Counted from the stretch's first letter, positions 37,186 through 46,392 are shown. The stretch: DNA of 64,000 nucleotides from Corynebacterium vitaeruminis (GCF_001054325.1 NZ_JVVM01000022.1:1-64000), one strand, 5' to 3'. Numbers and translations: made by a program. The notes: generated from the sequence alone by a model not told the origin.

Positions 37186-38028
37186 TTACGACACCCCAGT
37201 TTTCTGCCACGTGGCCTTCAGCCCAGCTCTGAGTGGCAGTGCAAGGCATGCGGCCGAAGCCGCGACCGATGCCACTGCAACGCCAGCTTGGATTAGAGCC
37301 GGATTGAGTTTGGAGTTTTCTTCCGTGAGAACGCCGATCAGCTGAGATGGCGCAATTGTGCTTGCGAGCGCGCCTAGGGACGCGACGCGCAGAGTATCTT
37401 CGCGGTCATCTGCCTTGAGCAGCGAAGCAGCTGAGAATCCAGCTCCGACTGTAGAAACCACGAAGGGAAGAAGCAGAGTTTCCTTCGGTGCTGTCTTTTG
37501 AACTGCCTCGCTGTTTAGCTTCCATTTTGTGTGGACTTCGGAAGGCAACTGCTTCCAGGACATGGCCAGTGCGACTCCGTGCGCAACCGTCACGGCTGCG
37601 GGGAGAAAAGCGGTCGCCTGCAGTGCGCGAGCCGGAATTTCAGAGATAACCTCACCGTCAATATCGTCCGGGCGGACAACGCCCAGCTTGGTCGCTACTG
37701 CAGCCCAATTGATAGACCAGCCGAAACCCAGCAGGTGAGGTTGGAGGATCCGCGGGTCGTCCACGTTCCACAGGGAAGCGCGACCTTGCTTGGAAAATAC
37801 CCGAAGCGGTTTGGAGAGGTACCTACGCAAGGTGCTTGGTTCTCCAACTTGTTCGGCTACGCAATTGGCGTAGTCGGTCGCCGTTCCCAGCTCTTCGGCC
37901 AGGTCCGCGTGGACGTCGTTAAGCTCTTGCAGAAGACTCTCCTGCTCGGCGATGATCGCCTTACGTTGTGCGTGCGATATGCCGATTTCGCGCAGTTTGT
38001 GGTCAATGGCGGTGAGGTAGGTGTTCAT
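37186..38028 (-). CDS. HAAS/DUF1700-type membrane protein, PadR partner
   Basis: A 280-residue protein. The N-terminal helical domain (MNTYLTAIDHKLREIGISHA, then the conserved EELGTATDYANCVAEQVGEP segment, about residues 1-68) resembles the HAAS/DUF1700 module that accompanies PadR regulators. The rest holds four hydrophobic segments (about 130-152, 180-205, 210-235 and 245-270). The ATG overlaps the padR stop by 4 bp (ATGA), so the two are translationally coupled. Probably a membrane partner of the regulator; its signal is unknown. Confidence 0.8.
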   Translation of the reverse strand: MNTYLTAIDHKLREIGISHAQRKAIIAEQESLLQELNDVHADLAEELGTATDYANCVAEQVGEPSTLRRYLSKPLRVFSKQGRASLWNVDDPRILQPHLLGFGWSINWAAVATKLGVVRPDDIDGEVISEIPARALQATAFLPAAVTVAHGVALAMSWKQLPSEVHTKWKLNSEAVQKTAPKETLLLPFVVSTVGAGFSAASLLKADDREDTLRVASLGALASTIAPSQLIGVLTEENSKLNPALIQAGVAVASVAASAACLALPLRAGLKATWQKTGVS

Positions 38029-38360
38029 TGGGGCTCCTCGGAAAATAGTGCGGTCATGTCGGCGGATAGATCGATGAAGTCCTGATGTAGCTGCGTGAGT
38101 GTTTGCTGTCCTTTGTCTGTTAGTGAGTAGTACTTGCGGGGCGGCCCCTTGGGGGATTCCTCCCAGCGATTGCTAATCAAGCCGTTGGTGGTAAGCCGCG
38201 AGAGTAGGGGGTAGACGGTTCCTGCGGGCGCGCTGAGGTGGGGGTAGGCGTTGAGCTTTGCGACGAGTGCCGCGCCGTAGACTTCTTCGCGAGAAATCAG
38301 CTTGAGAATGGCGAGCTCAAGTACCCCTTTTTTCAGTTGGGTTTGTGGGCGTTTGGGCAT
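38025..38360 (-). CDS. PadR family transcriptional regulator
   Basis: A 111-residue winged-helix regulator: KKGVLELAILKLISREEVYGAALVAKLN is the first part of the wHTH and GTVYPLLSRLTTNGLISNRWEESPKGPPRKYYSLTDKG its recognition helix and wing, followed by a short dimerisation helix. Usual for short PadR-s2 proteins. It is the first gene of a two-gene operon with the HAAS-type protein. A good promoter with repeated boxes lies upstream, which suggests autorepression. Confidence 0.92.
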   Translation of the reverse strand: MPKRPQTQLKKGVLELAILKLISREEVYGAALVAKLNAYPHLSAPAGTVYPLLSRLTTNGLISNRWEESPKGPPRKYYSLTDKGQQTLTQLHQDFIDLSADMTALFSEEPQ

Positions 38361-38428
38361 GGCGTTGTGCTTTCTTTTCGGCGGTAGAAGGAAGCTGTTC
38401 GAGCAGAAGCCTTTTCATACCTAGTACC

Positions 38429-38468
38429 TTGTAATGCCAACTATACCCCCGGTAGTTTGTATTGCCAA
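38429..38468 (-). promoter_or_regulatory. padR promoter with repeated operator-like boxes
   Basis: On the minus strand TTGGCA (38468-38463), a 17-bp spacer and TATAGT (38445-38440) form a near-consensus promoter. Two boxes, TTGGCAATACAA (38468-38457) and TTGGCATTACAA (38440-38429), repeat 28 bp apart, one over the -35 and one just past the -10. Confidence 0.65.
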
Positions 38469-38514
38469 GTACTGCATGCCTATGCCACGTAGAGAGAACA
38501 GAACAAAGAAAAAT

Positions 38515-38546
38515 GAGGGGCAATTGTCAAAAGACAATCGCCCCTC
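38515..38546 (-). terminator. rho-independent terminator after secreted hydrolase gene
   Basis: GAGGGGC-ATTGTC pairs with GACAAT-GCCCCTC around AAAA with one internal mismatch. ATTTTTC follows on the minus strand. Confidence 0.85.
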
Positions 38547-38617
38547 TTCCCACCGGGTTAGCTCTATGAAGAACTCGTAACAGCTAGGAAGCGGTTCGGT
38601 TCCTATTTAGCGCTCAA

Positions 38618-39790
38618 TTAGATGCGCGCATCAAGCCAGGCAATAGCCGTCGCAATGGCCTCGTGCTGTGCCGGTTCATTGAATACCTCGTGGAACTGGC
38701 CTTCGAACTCAATCAGCTGCTTGTCGGTGGACGAGATACCGTTGTACCAGTCGCGCGAGAAGAACGGTGGCACAATCTCGTCCTGGCCACCCATCATGAC
38801 CAGGGTCGGCTCAACGAAGTCGACGGAGTTGGTGCCGTTGTAGGTGGCGGCAAACGCCATTTGTTGAGCCATGCCGAGCGAGAGCTTGGAGTTATTGTAC
38901 GGATCAGTGCCGTATTCATCACGCACTGCCTGGGAGGAAGAGGTTTTCGCACCCAGCGGGTTGCCAACCTGAATCAGGTCAGTGCCCGGCAGCGATGGGA
39001 CGCGCATCTCGGTACGGTTCGGTACTTCCTTGAGCATGCGCGTGTTGAAAGTAGTCATGTCCTGGAACGGCAGACGCTGGTAAATCGTCGGCTGTGCTTC
39101 GCGCTCGACATCGGTCATGGCTTCTGGGGTAATCGTTTCGCCTTTTTCAGTGCCGCCGTAGGGGTTGAAAAGAGCGCCACCGCCATTGGCGACGATGCCG
39201 TCGACACTGCCTGGGTACTTGATGCCGTGGAAGTCCACAGCAAGACCGCCCATGGAGTGGCCGAGCAGGAAGGTCTTCGTGCTCGGGTTCTCCGTCTTGG
39301 CCTTCTCTACAAGCATGTGCAGGTCATCGACAAGCGAGTGGAAATCATCGATGTGGCCACGAGCAACTGGAGTGCCCTCAACCTGGCCCGTGTGGCCGTG
39401 ACCGCGGTGGTCGAGGCGGTAGACGTTGTAGCCGGCGTTCAGAAGCTTGCCGGTTACCCACTCGTAGCGACCCAGGTGCTCTGCAGCACCATGCACGACG
39501 ACGACAGTGGCCTTGGCGTTCGGAATGGTGTTGGACTTCCAGTAGATCTGAGTGCCCTTGCCATCCTCCGAGGTCATGTAGCCGTCGGTCACTGTAACGT
39601 GGCGACCGTCAACTGTAGTGGTCGGCGCCGGGGTAGTTGGCAGTTCGACCATCGCAGTGGACTGAGGGTCAGGGGTTGGCTCCAGCGGGTTTTTAATGAA
39701 ATCCGTTGGGGCTGCTGATGCTGCCGGAGTGGCCAGTGCCAGCGTTAGGGCGGTGGTCACACTCGCAGTGAAAATCGATGCGCGACGCAT
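38618..39790 (-). CDS. secreted alpha/beta hydrolase (lysophospholipase-like)
   Basis: A 390-residue secreted serine hydrolase. A Sec signal peptide (MRRASIFTASVTTALTLALA, cleavage probably near residue 27 after AASA) precedes a linker and the alpha/beta hydrolase domain. That domain has the oxyanion segment VVVVHGAAEHLGRYE, the nucleophile motif LLGHSMGGLAVD (Ser near residue 175), the Asp region MMGGQDEIVPP and the final His in FEGQFHEVFNE. This is the monoacylglycerol lipase/lysophospholipase type. GGAGG lies 23-28 bp before the ATG. The neighbouring glpDFK genes suggest glycerol released from lipids, an inference. Confidence 0.88.
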   Translation of the reverse strand: MRRASIFTASVTTALTLALATPAASAAPTDFIKNPLEPTPDPQSTAMVELPTTPAPTTTVDGRHVTVTDGYMTSEDGKGTQIYWKSNTIPNAKATVVVVHGAAEHLGRYEWVTGKLLNAGYNVYRLDHRGHGHTGQVEGTPVARGHIDDFHSLVDDLHMLVEKAKTENPSTKTFLLGHSMGGLAVDFHGIKYPGSVDGIVANGGGALFNPYGGTEKGETITPEAMTDVEREAQPTIYQRLPFQDMTTFNTRMLKEVPNRTEMRVPSLPGTDLIQVGNPLGAKTSSSQAVRDEYGTDPYNNSKLSLGMAQQMAFAATYNGTNSVDFVEPTLVMMGGQDEIVPPFFSRDWYNGISSTDKQLIEFEGQFHEVFNEPAQHEAIATAIAWLDARI

Positions 39791-39828
39791 GATTGCTCTT
39801 TTCTATTTTCAATCGAGGAGGTGTAAGT

Positions 39829-39857
39829 GATTATAACAATTTTATTATAACAATTTT
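39829..39857 (-). promoter_or_regulatory. tandem 14-bp repeat upstream of secreted hydrolase
   Basis: ATTATAACAATTTT occurs twice (39829-39842 and 39844-39857), 15 bp apart. On the minus strand each copy carries TATAAT, so one may serve as a -10, and the pair may be an operator. It lies 39 bp before the hydrolase start. Confidence 0.45.
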
Positions 39858-39888
39858 GCTCGGAAAAATCGGTATGATTTTTCCGAGC
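39858..39888 (-). terminator. hairpin after glpK
   Basis: GCTCGGAAAAATC (39858-39870) pairs perfectly with GATTTTTCCGAGC (39876-39888) around 5 nt, 11 bp after the glpK stop. The T run is on the plus strand side; on the minus strand AAAATTG follows. Confidence 0.6.
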
Positions 39889-39898
39889 TTTTACGGGG

Positions 39899-41455
39899 CT
39901 ACTCGGGCTTCGGTGCCTCCTCAGCATCCCCATCCTCGACCCAGCCGTAGGTGCGCTCAACAGCACGATTCCACTGGTGGAACAGACGATCGCGTTCTTC
40001 GGCCTCCATCTTCGGACGCCACTTCTTGTCGATTGTGATGTGAGCCTTGACCTCGTCCAGGCTCGACCAGAAGCCAACGCCCAGACCTGCGCCGTATGCA
40101 GCACCAAGAGCCGTGGTTTCAATGTTGTTCGGGCGCGTGACAGTGACATCCAGGATGTCGGACTGGAACTGCATGAGGAACTCGTTCATGGTCATGCCGC
40201 CATCAACGCTCAGTGTCGTGATGTCCGTGCCAGATTCTGCGACCATGGCGTCGAGAACCTCACGGGTCTGATAAGCAGCGGCTTCCAGCACAGCGCGGGA
40301 GATGTGGTTGCGGTTGACGAAACGAGTCAGGCCAACGATGACGCCACGGGCGTCTGGCTGCCAACGAGGGGCGAAGAGGCCAGAGAAGGCCGGCACGATG
40401 TACACGCCACCGTTGTCCTTGACGCTCTTTGCCTTGTTCTCGATGGAAGCGGCATTTGGAATCATCTGCAGCTCGTCACGCAGCCACTGAACAAGAGCGC
40501 CACCCATGGAGACAGAGCCCTCGAGGGCATAGACCGGCTTCTCGCCGTCGACCTGGTAGCAGACAGTGGAGATGAGGCCGTGCTCGGACCACTTCGGGTT
40601 CTCACCGGTATTCATCAGCATGAACAGGCCAGTGCCGTAGGTGTTCTTGGTATCGCCCTCGCCGAAGCAACCCTGGCCGAACATAGCGGCCTGCTGGTCG
40701 CCGAGGATACCTGTAATGGGCAGACCAGACAGAGCATCGCGGGCTCGAACCCGGCCGAAGTTGCCTACCGACGGGCGGATGTCCGGCAGCATCGACATGG
40801 GAATGCCAACCTCACGGCAAATATCCTCATCCCACTCGAGGGTCTTGAGATCCATCAGGAGAGTACGGGAAGCATTGGTGACATCCGTTGCGTGGACTGC
40901 AGATTCGCCGTTGTTGCCCTCTGCGCCGCCGGTGAGGTTCCACAGCAGCCAAGTGTCGATGGTGCCGAAGAGCAGGTCGCCAGCCTCGGCCTTTTCGCGA
41001 GCGCCCTCGACGTTGTCGAGAATCCAGCGCACCTTCGGTCCAGCCGGGTAGGAGTTGATGCGCAGGCCCGTGGTCTCACGCCAGCGGTCCGCGCCCTCAT
41101 CCCCCATGAGCTCCTTGCAGATGGTATTCGTGCGGGTGTCCTGCCAGACGATGGCGTTGTAAACCGGTTCACCAGTGTGCTTGTCCCAGACGACCGTGGT
41201 TTCGCGCTGGTTGGTGATACCGATTGCGTCGATGTCCTGGGAGGAGATGTCGCCGTCAGCGAGAGCTTCGCTGACTACGCGGCGGGTGTTGGTCCAAATC
41301 TCCTGAGCGTCGTGTTCGACCCAGCCCTCTTCCGGGAAGATCTGCTTGTGCTCCATCTGAGCGACAGTGACGATCTCTGCGTCATGGTTGAAGATGATGC
41401 AGCGGGTGGAAGTGGTTCCCTGGTCAATGGCGAGGACGTATTTGCTGTGCATCAT
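39899..41455 (-). CDS. glpK: glycerol kinase
   Basis: A 518-residue FGGY kinase that phosphorylates glycerol to glycerol-3-phosphate. The N-terminal phosphate-1 motif is [17 protein letters not shown] (about residues 6-22). The FGGY signature regions are [18 protein letters not shown] and [19 protein letters not shown]. Length fits the family. AGGAG lies 8 bp before the ATG at 41455. Last gene of a glpD-glpF-glpK series on the minus strand. Confidence 0.97.
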   Translation of the reverse strand: MMHSKYVLAIDQGTTSTRCIIFNHDAEIVTVAQMEHKQIFPEEGWVEHDAQEIWTNTRRVVSEALADGDISSQDIDAIGITNQRETTVVWDKHTGEPVYNAIVWQDTRTNTICKELMGDEGADRWRETTGLRINSYPAGPKVRWILDNVEGAREKAEAGDLLFGTIDTWLLWNLTGGAEGNNGESAVHATDVTNASRTLLMDLKTLEWDEDICREVGIPMSMLPDIRPSVGNFGRVRARDALSGLPITGILGDQQAAMFGQGCFGEGDTKNTYGTGLFMLMNTGENPKWSEHGLISTVCYQVDGEKPVYALEGSVSMGGALVQWLRDELQMIPNAASIENKAKSVKDNGGVYIVPAFSGLFAPRWQPDARGVIVGLTRFVNRNHISRAVLEAAAYQTREVLDAMVAESGTDITTLSVDGGMTMNEFLMQFQSDILDVTVTRPNNIETTALGAAYGAGLGVGFWSSLDEVKAHITIDKKWRPKMEAEERDRLFHQWNRAVERTYGWVEDGDAEEAPKPE

Positions 41456-41539
41456 GGGGGATACTCCTAGCGAAATTGTGTGTAGATGTGAGTTTTCAGA
41501 CTTGCGCTATTTTATTGTGCGATTACTCTCATATTCCCG

Positions 41540-42289
41540 TTATCCGATGGCAAAGGCAAGAGCGCCTGCAGCCACGGCTGCCAGCATCGGTGCGACGATT
41601 GGAACCCATGCATAGGCCCAGTTCGGATCGCCCTTGCCCTTAATTGGAAGAACGAAAGCGTAGGCCAAACGGGGGCCGAGGTCACGAACCGGGTTGATGG
41701 CGTAACCGGTCGGGGAACCAAGGGAAAGGCCAATCGACACAATGATGAACGAGACACCGAAGTAGGTCAGCGGACCAAGTTCGCCGCCGGCTGGGCCGAA
41801 CAGGATGAATGCGAGCAGAACGAACGTCGCGATGAACTCGGTGACGGCATTCCAGAAGTTATTTGGATGAACCGGTGCGGTGAAGAAGTTGCCACCGGTC
41901 TCGGCATTTGCATTGGTCGGGTTGCCGTTGTCATCGACACCATTGGCGTCGAACAGCTGCTTAAATGCAGCCCAAGCGAGGATAGCGCCAACGAATGCAC
42001 CCAACAGCTGACCCGTGACGTAGTACGGAACCAGGTCCCATCCCACGGTGCCGTTGAAGGCCAGCGCGACGGTTACCGCTGGGTTCAGGTGCCCACCGGA
42101 TACGTCGGCAATAGATGCACCAGCGAAAACGGCCATACCCCAACCAAAGGCAATGCCCAACCAACCTGCATTTGCAGCGCGAGTTGTCCGGAGGTTGATA
42201 GAGGCACAGACTCCGTTACCGAGAAGCATCAGAATGGCGGTTCCGAAAAACTCCCAGAGGAATGCCTGGGATCCTGTGATTGTCTCCAT
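41540..42289 (-). CDS. glpF: glycerol facilitator, MIP/aquaporin family
   Basis: A 249-residue channel with six membrane helices. The two NPA-type half-helices are NPAVTVAL (about residue 68) and NPVRDLGPRLAYAF (about 205); the Asp and Arg after the second motif are typical of glycerol facilitators rather than water channels. It lets glycerol enter for GlpK, whose gene starts 84 bp downstream. Confidence 0.94.
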   Translation of the reverse strand: METITGSQAFLWEFFGTAILMLLGNGVCASINLRTTRAANAGWLGIAFGWGMAVFAGASIADVSGGHLNPAVTVALAFNGTVGWDLVPYYVTGQLLGAFVGAILAWAAFKQLFDANGVDDNGNPTNANAETGGNFFTAPVHPNNFWNAVTEFIATFVLLAFILFGPAGGELGPLTYFGVSFIIVSIGLSLGSPTGYAINPVRDLGPRLAYAFVLPIKGKGDPNWAYAWVPIVAPMLAAVAAGALAFAIG

Positions 42290-42371
42290 GAGATGTAGAA
42301 ACTCTCTGTGAGTCGTGACCGGGCAAGGTCACGATGAATCTTGCAACGTAGAATTCTTTAGGTATAAGAAA

Positions 42372-42404
42372 TGCCGGCGAGAAACTATTTTTCGCCGGCA
42401 CTTT
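42372..42404 (-). terminator. hairpin between glpD and glpF
   Basis: TGCCGGCGA (42372-42380) pairs perfectly with TCGCCGGCA (42392-42400), and the inner AAA/TTT pairs extend it. TTTCTTATACC follows on the minus strand. It sits after glpD, so glpFK is partly or wholly a separate transcript. Confidence 0.75.
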
Positions 42405-42536
42405 TATTTCGACCCCATCAGCCCTTTGAAGTGCGAAGCCGTTCTCCAAGAAGGAATCTATTTCGTTGTGGCTACAGCGCTGGTGGCCATTCAAGAGCTA
42501 ACTCGTATGGCCACCTAGGGGAGGGTGGGAAATGAA

Positions 42537-44273
42537 CTAGCGGTCGAGGCTGACGTCGACGTCTGCGCGAGTCTCCACTGCGTGGGCTGCAATCTCGTTA
42601 GCGGCCTTGTCGGTCAGTTCATGCTCAGCTGCCAGGGTTGCTTCGACGCGCTCGATGAAGACCTTGATTTCCTTCTCCATCGTCTCCTTGTCCCAACCCA
42701 GAGCTGGGGCAACCAGTTCCGCGGTGGCCCGGGCGCTGTCGACGCCACGGTGTGCGTACTCCATGGAGACACGCAGGCGGCGCTCCAGGATGTCGTCGAG
42801 GTGCATTGCGCCTTCGTGGGTCACTGCATAGAGAACCTCAGCGCGCATGTACTGCTCAGCGGCCTGCAGCGGCTCGAGCAGGGACTTGTCCTCGGCTGCC
42901 GGAGCCAGAACCTCGTAGATGAGGGAGCCGTAGCGGTTGAGCAGGTGCTCGACCTGCTTTTCGGTGATACCGAACTGCTTGGCCAGCTCTGCCTTCTGGT
43001 TGTTCAGTGCGTGGTAACCATCAGCGCCGAGTAGCGGGACATCAGCGGTGACGGACTCCGGTACCTTACGTGGGACATCCTGGACTGCAGCGTCAATGGT
43101 ATCGGCACCGATGACGCGGTAGGTGGTGTACTTACCGCCTGCGACGGAGACCATGCCCGGAGCAACGTGGGCAACAGCGTGGTTGCGGGAGAGGTTGGTG
43201 GTGGAGTCGGAGTCACCTTCCACCAGCGGACGCAGACCCGAGTAGACGCCGACGATGTCGTCGTAAGTAATCGGACGACGAACCTTGGCGTTGACGTGAT
43301 CGAGGATGTAGTCGATGTCAGCGCGGGTAGCTGCTGGGTTGGCCAGGTTCATGGTCCAGTCGGTGTCGGTGGTACCGATGATCCAGTACTCACCCCACGG
43401 GATAACGAACAGGACGGACTTCTCGGTCACGAAGGTCATTGCCACCGAGCCCTCGAGAGCGGACTTCGGAATAACAATGTGGACACCCTTGGAGGTGTGG
43501 ACGCGGAACTTGCCGGTGACGCCAGCCAGCTTCTCAATCTCATCGGACCAAATACCAGTGGCGTTGACAAAAACGTTGCCGCGGATGGTGGTGGTAGCGC
43601 CGGTGTCGGTGTCGAGGAGCTTTGCACCGACGATGCGCTCGCCTTCCTTGACGAAGTCGACAACCTGAGTGGAGGTGCGGACATCAGCGCCGAAGTGAGC
43701 GGCGGTACGCAGGACGGTCATGGTGTGACGGGCATCGTCAACCAGGGTGTCGTAGTAGCGAACGCCACCGACCACTGCGTCTTCCTTCAGGCCCGGAGCC
43801 TGCTTCAGGGTTCCCTTGCGGGAGTAGTGCTTCTGCATCGGCACCTGCTTGGCGCCACCCATGACGTCGTAAAGGAAGAAGCCGGATGCCATGAACGGGC
43901 GCTCCCACACACGGTGAGTCAGTGGGAAGACGAAGCGCAGTGGCTTGACCAGGTGCGGCGCCAAGTGCGACATGGACAGTTCGCGCTCGCGCAGGGATTC
44001 GGCAACCAGGCGGAAGTCCAGCATCTGCAGGTAACGCAGACCGCCGTGGAACATCTTGGAGGAGCGGCTGGAGGTACCGCCTGCGAAGTCGCGGGTTTCA
44101 ATGACTGCAGTCTTCAAACCACGGGTAGCGGCGTCGAGCGCAGCGCCAGCGCCTACGGAACCGCCGCCGATAATGACGACATCGTATTGCTCGTTACCGA
44201 ATTTCTCCCAGGTCTTTTCGTGCTGTTCCTTGTTTAGAACTGCAGATGGGGCGAGAGATGAAGAGGACGACAT
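42537..44273 (-). CDS. glpD: aerobic glycerol-3-phosphate dehydrogenase
   Basis: A 578-residue FAD enzyme oxidising glycerol-3-phosphate to dihydroxyacetone phosphate and passing electrons to menaquinone at the membrane. The FAD motif VVIIGGGSVGAGAALDAATRG lies at about residues 29-49. MFHGGLRYLQMLDFRLVAESLRER and YYDTLVDDARHTMTVLRTAA follow, and the C-terminal DAO_C domain begins near 440. The start is the ATG at 44273, with GGGAAGGA 7 bp upstream; the frame to 44339 is not supported. Confidence 0.96.
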   Translation of the reverse strand: MSSSSSLAPSAVLNKEQHEKTWEKFGNEQYDVVIIGGGSVGAGAALDAATRGLKTAVIETRDFAGGTSSRSSKMFHGGLRYLQMLDFRLVAESLRERELSMSHLAPHLVKPLRFVFPLTHRVWERPFMASGFFLYDVMGGAKQVPMQKHYSRKGTLKQAPGLKEDAVVGGVRYYDTLVDDARHTMTVLRTAAHFGADVRTSTQVVDFVKEGERIVGAKLLDTDTGATTTIRGNVFVNATGIWSDEIEKLAGVTGKFRVHTSKGVHIVIPKSALEGSVAMTFVTEKSVLFVIPWGEYWIIGTTDTDWTMNLANPAATRADIDYILDHVNAKVRRPITYDDIVGVYSGLRPLVEGDSDSTTNLSRNHAVAHVAPGMVSVAGGKYTTYRVIGADTIDAAVQDVPRKVPESVTADVPLLGADGYHALNNQKAELAKQFGITEKQVEHLLNRYGSLIYEVLAPAAEDKSLLEPLQAAEQYMRAEVLYAVTHEGAMHLDDILERRLRVSMEYAHRGVDSARATAELVAPALGWDKETMEKEIKVFIERVEATLAAEHELTDKAANEIAAHAVETRADVDVSLDR

Positions 44274-44724
44274 TTTCCAATCCTTCCCGGTGGGGGCGTT
44301 GATTTTTCGTCGAAGAGAATTTCTCGGCTCACGGCTCACGTTACCAAAAAATCGCCTACTTGTAAGCGCTAACCTACGGTTACGTAGATATAAACAATGG
44401 GGTGAAAAGCCAAGAAAATCGCGCCTGAAATGTTGTCCGATTTTCCGCAGGTAGATGGCTATGTTAATAGAGGTTTACTGCTTTTAGAATAAAAGTCGGC
44501 TGGCGATAGAAACCCCCATAATGGGGGTGCCAAAGATGGCTAATGGGTGGACAGTGGGTGCATGTCGGGTGCGTGGTGTATGTGAGGGCGACGGCTCGGG
44601 CTGCGCTCGGATTTACACATGGATATTGGTCTGTAACGACATTTATTCGCGAGTATCAGGCGAGTGTTAGATACCGACGCATATTGCCCCGCTAAGGGGT
44701 GCGAAAGATTGTAGAGTAAAAGCC
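44274..44724. promoter_or_regulatory. divergent control region of glpD and the acyltransferase gene
   Basis: A 451-bp non-coding region. TGTAAGCGCTAACC (44361-44374) resembles a LacI-family or CRE-type operator, and CTACG-N4-CGTAG (44374-44387) is a second inverted repeat touching it. ACCCCCAT-A-ATGGGGGT (44512-44528) is a perfect GC-tract palindrome. Towards the acyltransferase, TAGAGT lies 6 bp before its ATG. Confidence 0.55.
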
Positions 44725-46386
44725 ATGTTCAAGGATCCTGTGTACTTTACGATTATCGGATTGGCGCGCACCGTCTTCTTTGCCCAAGGTTTGAAGTTCA
44801 CCGTTAAAGGCTGGGAAAACGTGCCGAAGGACTCTGGCGCTGTTCTGGTTACTAACCACACCGGATACATGGACTTCACCTATGTCGGTATTCCTTTCCG
44901 CAAGTACCGCCGTTATGTCCGTTTTATGGCGAAGAAGGAAGTCTTCGATCACTCGGTCGCAGGACCAATCATGCGTGCCTGTAAGCACATTCCGGTCGAC
45001 CGCACCGACGGCTCCAAATCCTTCGAAGAGGCTTGCAAGAAGCTGGAAAATGACGAGTTGGTAGGCATCTTCCCGGAGTCGACTATCTCGCGCAGTTTCG
45101 AAGTCAAGAATTTGAAATCCGGCGCAGTGCGTATGGCGCAGCGCACCGGCAAGCCCATCATCCCCGTGCTGATTGTGGGATCCCAGCGCGTGTGGACAAA
45201 GGGGCACCCCAAGCATCTCGGACGCAGCAATACTCCGATTCATATTACGGTTTTGCCACCGTGGCACCCGGAGGGAGATCCGGTAGAGGAAACCGAGAAG
45301 CTGCACGAAATCATGGATCAGGGCGTTCGTCAGCTCTGGGACGAGTACGCAGCTGAAGAAGGGCCACTGCCGAAGGGCGCCTACTGGGTGCCGGCACGTC
45401 TCGGCGGTGGCGCGCCGACTTTCGAAGAGGCACAGGAAGAAGACCTCAAGGTCGAGGAAGAGCGTCAGCGCATCCGTCATTTGCGCAGTGACTTGGCCGC
45501 TTTTAAGGACAAGCTGGCTGAGTCCGCACGTGAATTTGGCGATAGCGCACGTGAGTTCGGCGATAAGACGAAGCAGCAGTTCAGTGGGGCTTCGCAAACG
45601 ATGAGTCAAACCATGAGCGCGGAGTCCGCTCGCCGAAAAGAACAGACGACCGCCTTGTTGACGCAGTTCCGTCAGTCCGTGGAACAGATGGCTGACGATG
45701 TCGTCGCCGGCGCCAAAGAGAGTAAGGACTCCGTGCGCGCTGCCACGGATTCGATGCGCGTAACATTCCGCGAAACGTACGTGCAGCTCGAGAAAGCCTC
45801 CGCCTCCGGTGTCGAACAGACCCAGCAGAGCGTCTACCGTCTCATCGGTCAGTCGAAGATGATTCGCGACAAGCTTCCGCAGCGCTTGAACAGGCTCATC
45901 ACCGCCCAGCCGGAGACGTTCATCTTCGATTACCCCGCATCGCTTGCCGACGACGCGGGCAACATCAGCGAAGAAACCATGAATGTCTTGCAGCAGCTCG
46001 GCGATGCCGGAGCCACAATCGTCGTTCTGCACGAACCGGGAGATAAGCCGAATCTGTCGGCTTTGGAGTCCCTTGACCTGCAGGTCGTGGAACTTCCGGA
46101 GGACGCCAGCAAGATGGACGTCACCAATGCGGTGGCGAGCATACTGCGCAAGCAGACTCGCAAGGAAGAGACCGCGATGCTCTTTGCCGGTCGCTCGAAC
46201 TTTGAGGAGGCAACACAGCGCGTCGGCATGCCGGTGGTTATGGCCGATGCGGACTGGTCCCTGCTGAAGAACGCAGATTGGGTAATCGACACTGTCGAGC
46301 ATGGGGGAGTAATCGCGACCCTGCAGTTGTTGCACGACCGGTTCTGCGACGACGGTGAAGATGACAACAGTGAGGACGGCAAGTAG
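44725..46386 (+). CDS. 1-acylglycerol-3-phosphate acyltransferase-like protein with degenerate HAD domain
   Basis: A 553-residue three-part protein. Residues 1-230 are a PlsC-type acyltransferase: NHTGYMD (HX4D) near 43, then FPESTISRSF in place of FPEGT, and IPVLIVGSQ. Residues about 230-390 are charged and helical with SAREFGD repeats, probably coiled coil. Residues about 395-550 resemble a Cof-type HAD phosphatase, but motif I reads FDYPASL, lacking the second aspartate, and the GDxxND motif is GRSNFEE. The acyltransferase probably acts on phospholipid precursors; the HAD part is likely inactive. The next gene, 6 bp downstream, is an intact HAD. Confidence 0.85.
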   Translation: MFKDPVYFTIIGLARTVFFAQGLKFTVKGWENVPKDSGAVLVTNHTGYMDFTYVGIPFRKYRRYVRFMAKKEVFDHSVAGPIMRACKHIPVDRTDGSKSFEEACKKLENDELVGIFPESTISRSFEVKNLKSGAVRMAQRTGKPIIPVLIVGSQRVWTKGHPKHLGRSNTPIHITVLPPWHPEGDPVEETEKLHEIMDQGVRQLWDEYAAEEGPLPKGAYWVPARLGGGAPTFEEAQEEDLKVEEERQRIRHLRSDLAAFKDKLAESAREFGDSAREFGDKTKQQFSGASQTMSQTMSAESARRKEQTTALLTQFRQSVEQMADDVVAGAKESKDSVRAATDSMRVTFRETYVQLEKASASGVEQTQQSVYRLIGQSKMIRDKLPQRLNRLITAQPETFIFDYPASLADDAGNISEETMNVLQQLGDAGATIVVLHEPGDKPNLSALESLDLQVVELPEDASKMDVTNAVASILRKQTRKEETAMLFAGRSNFEEATQRVGMPVVMADADWSLLKNADWVIDTVEHGGVIATLQLLHDRFCDDGEDDNSEDGK

Positions 46387-46392
46387 TTCGAA

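Noticed and set aside
39977-41470. 497-residue frame antisense to glpK
   Set aside because: It overlaps glycerol kinase completely and has no motif of its own.
44692-46335. 547-residue frame antisense to the acyltransferase
   Set aside because: No domain is recognisable, and the plus-strand protein carries clear acyltransferase motifs.
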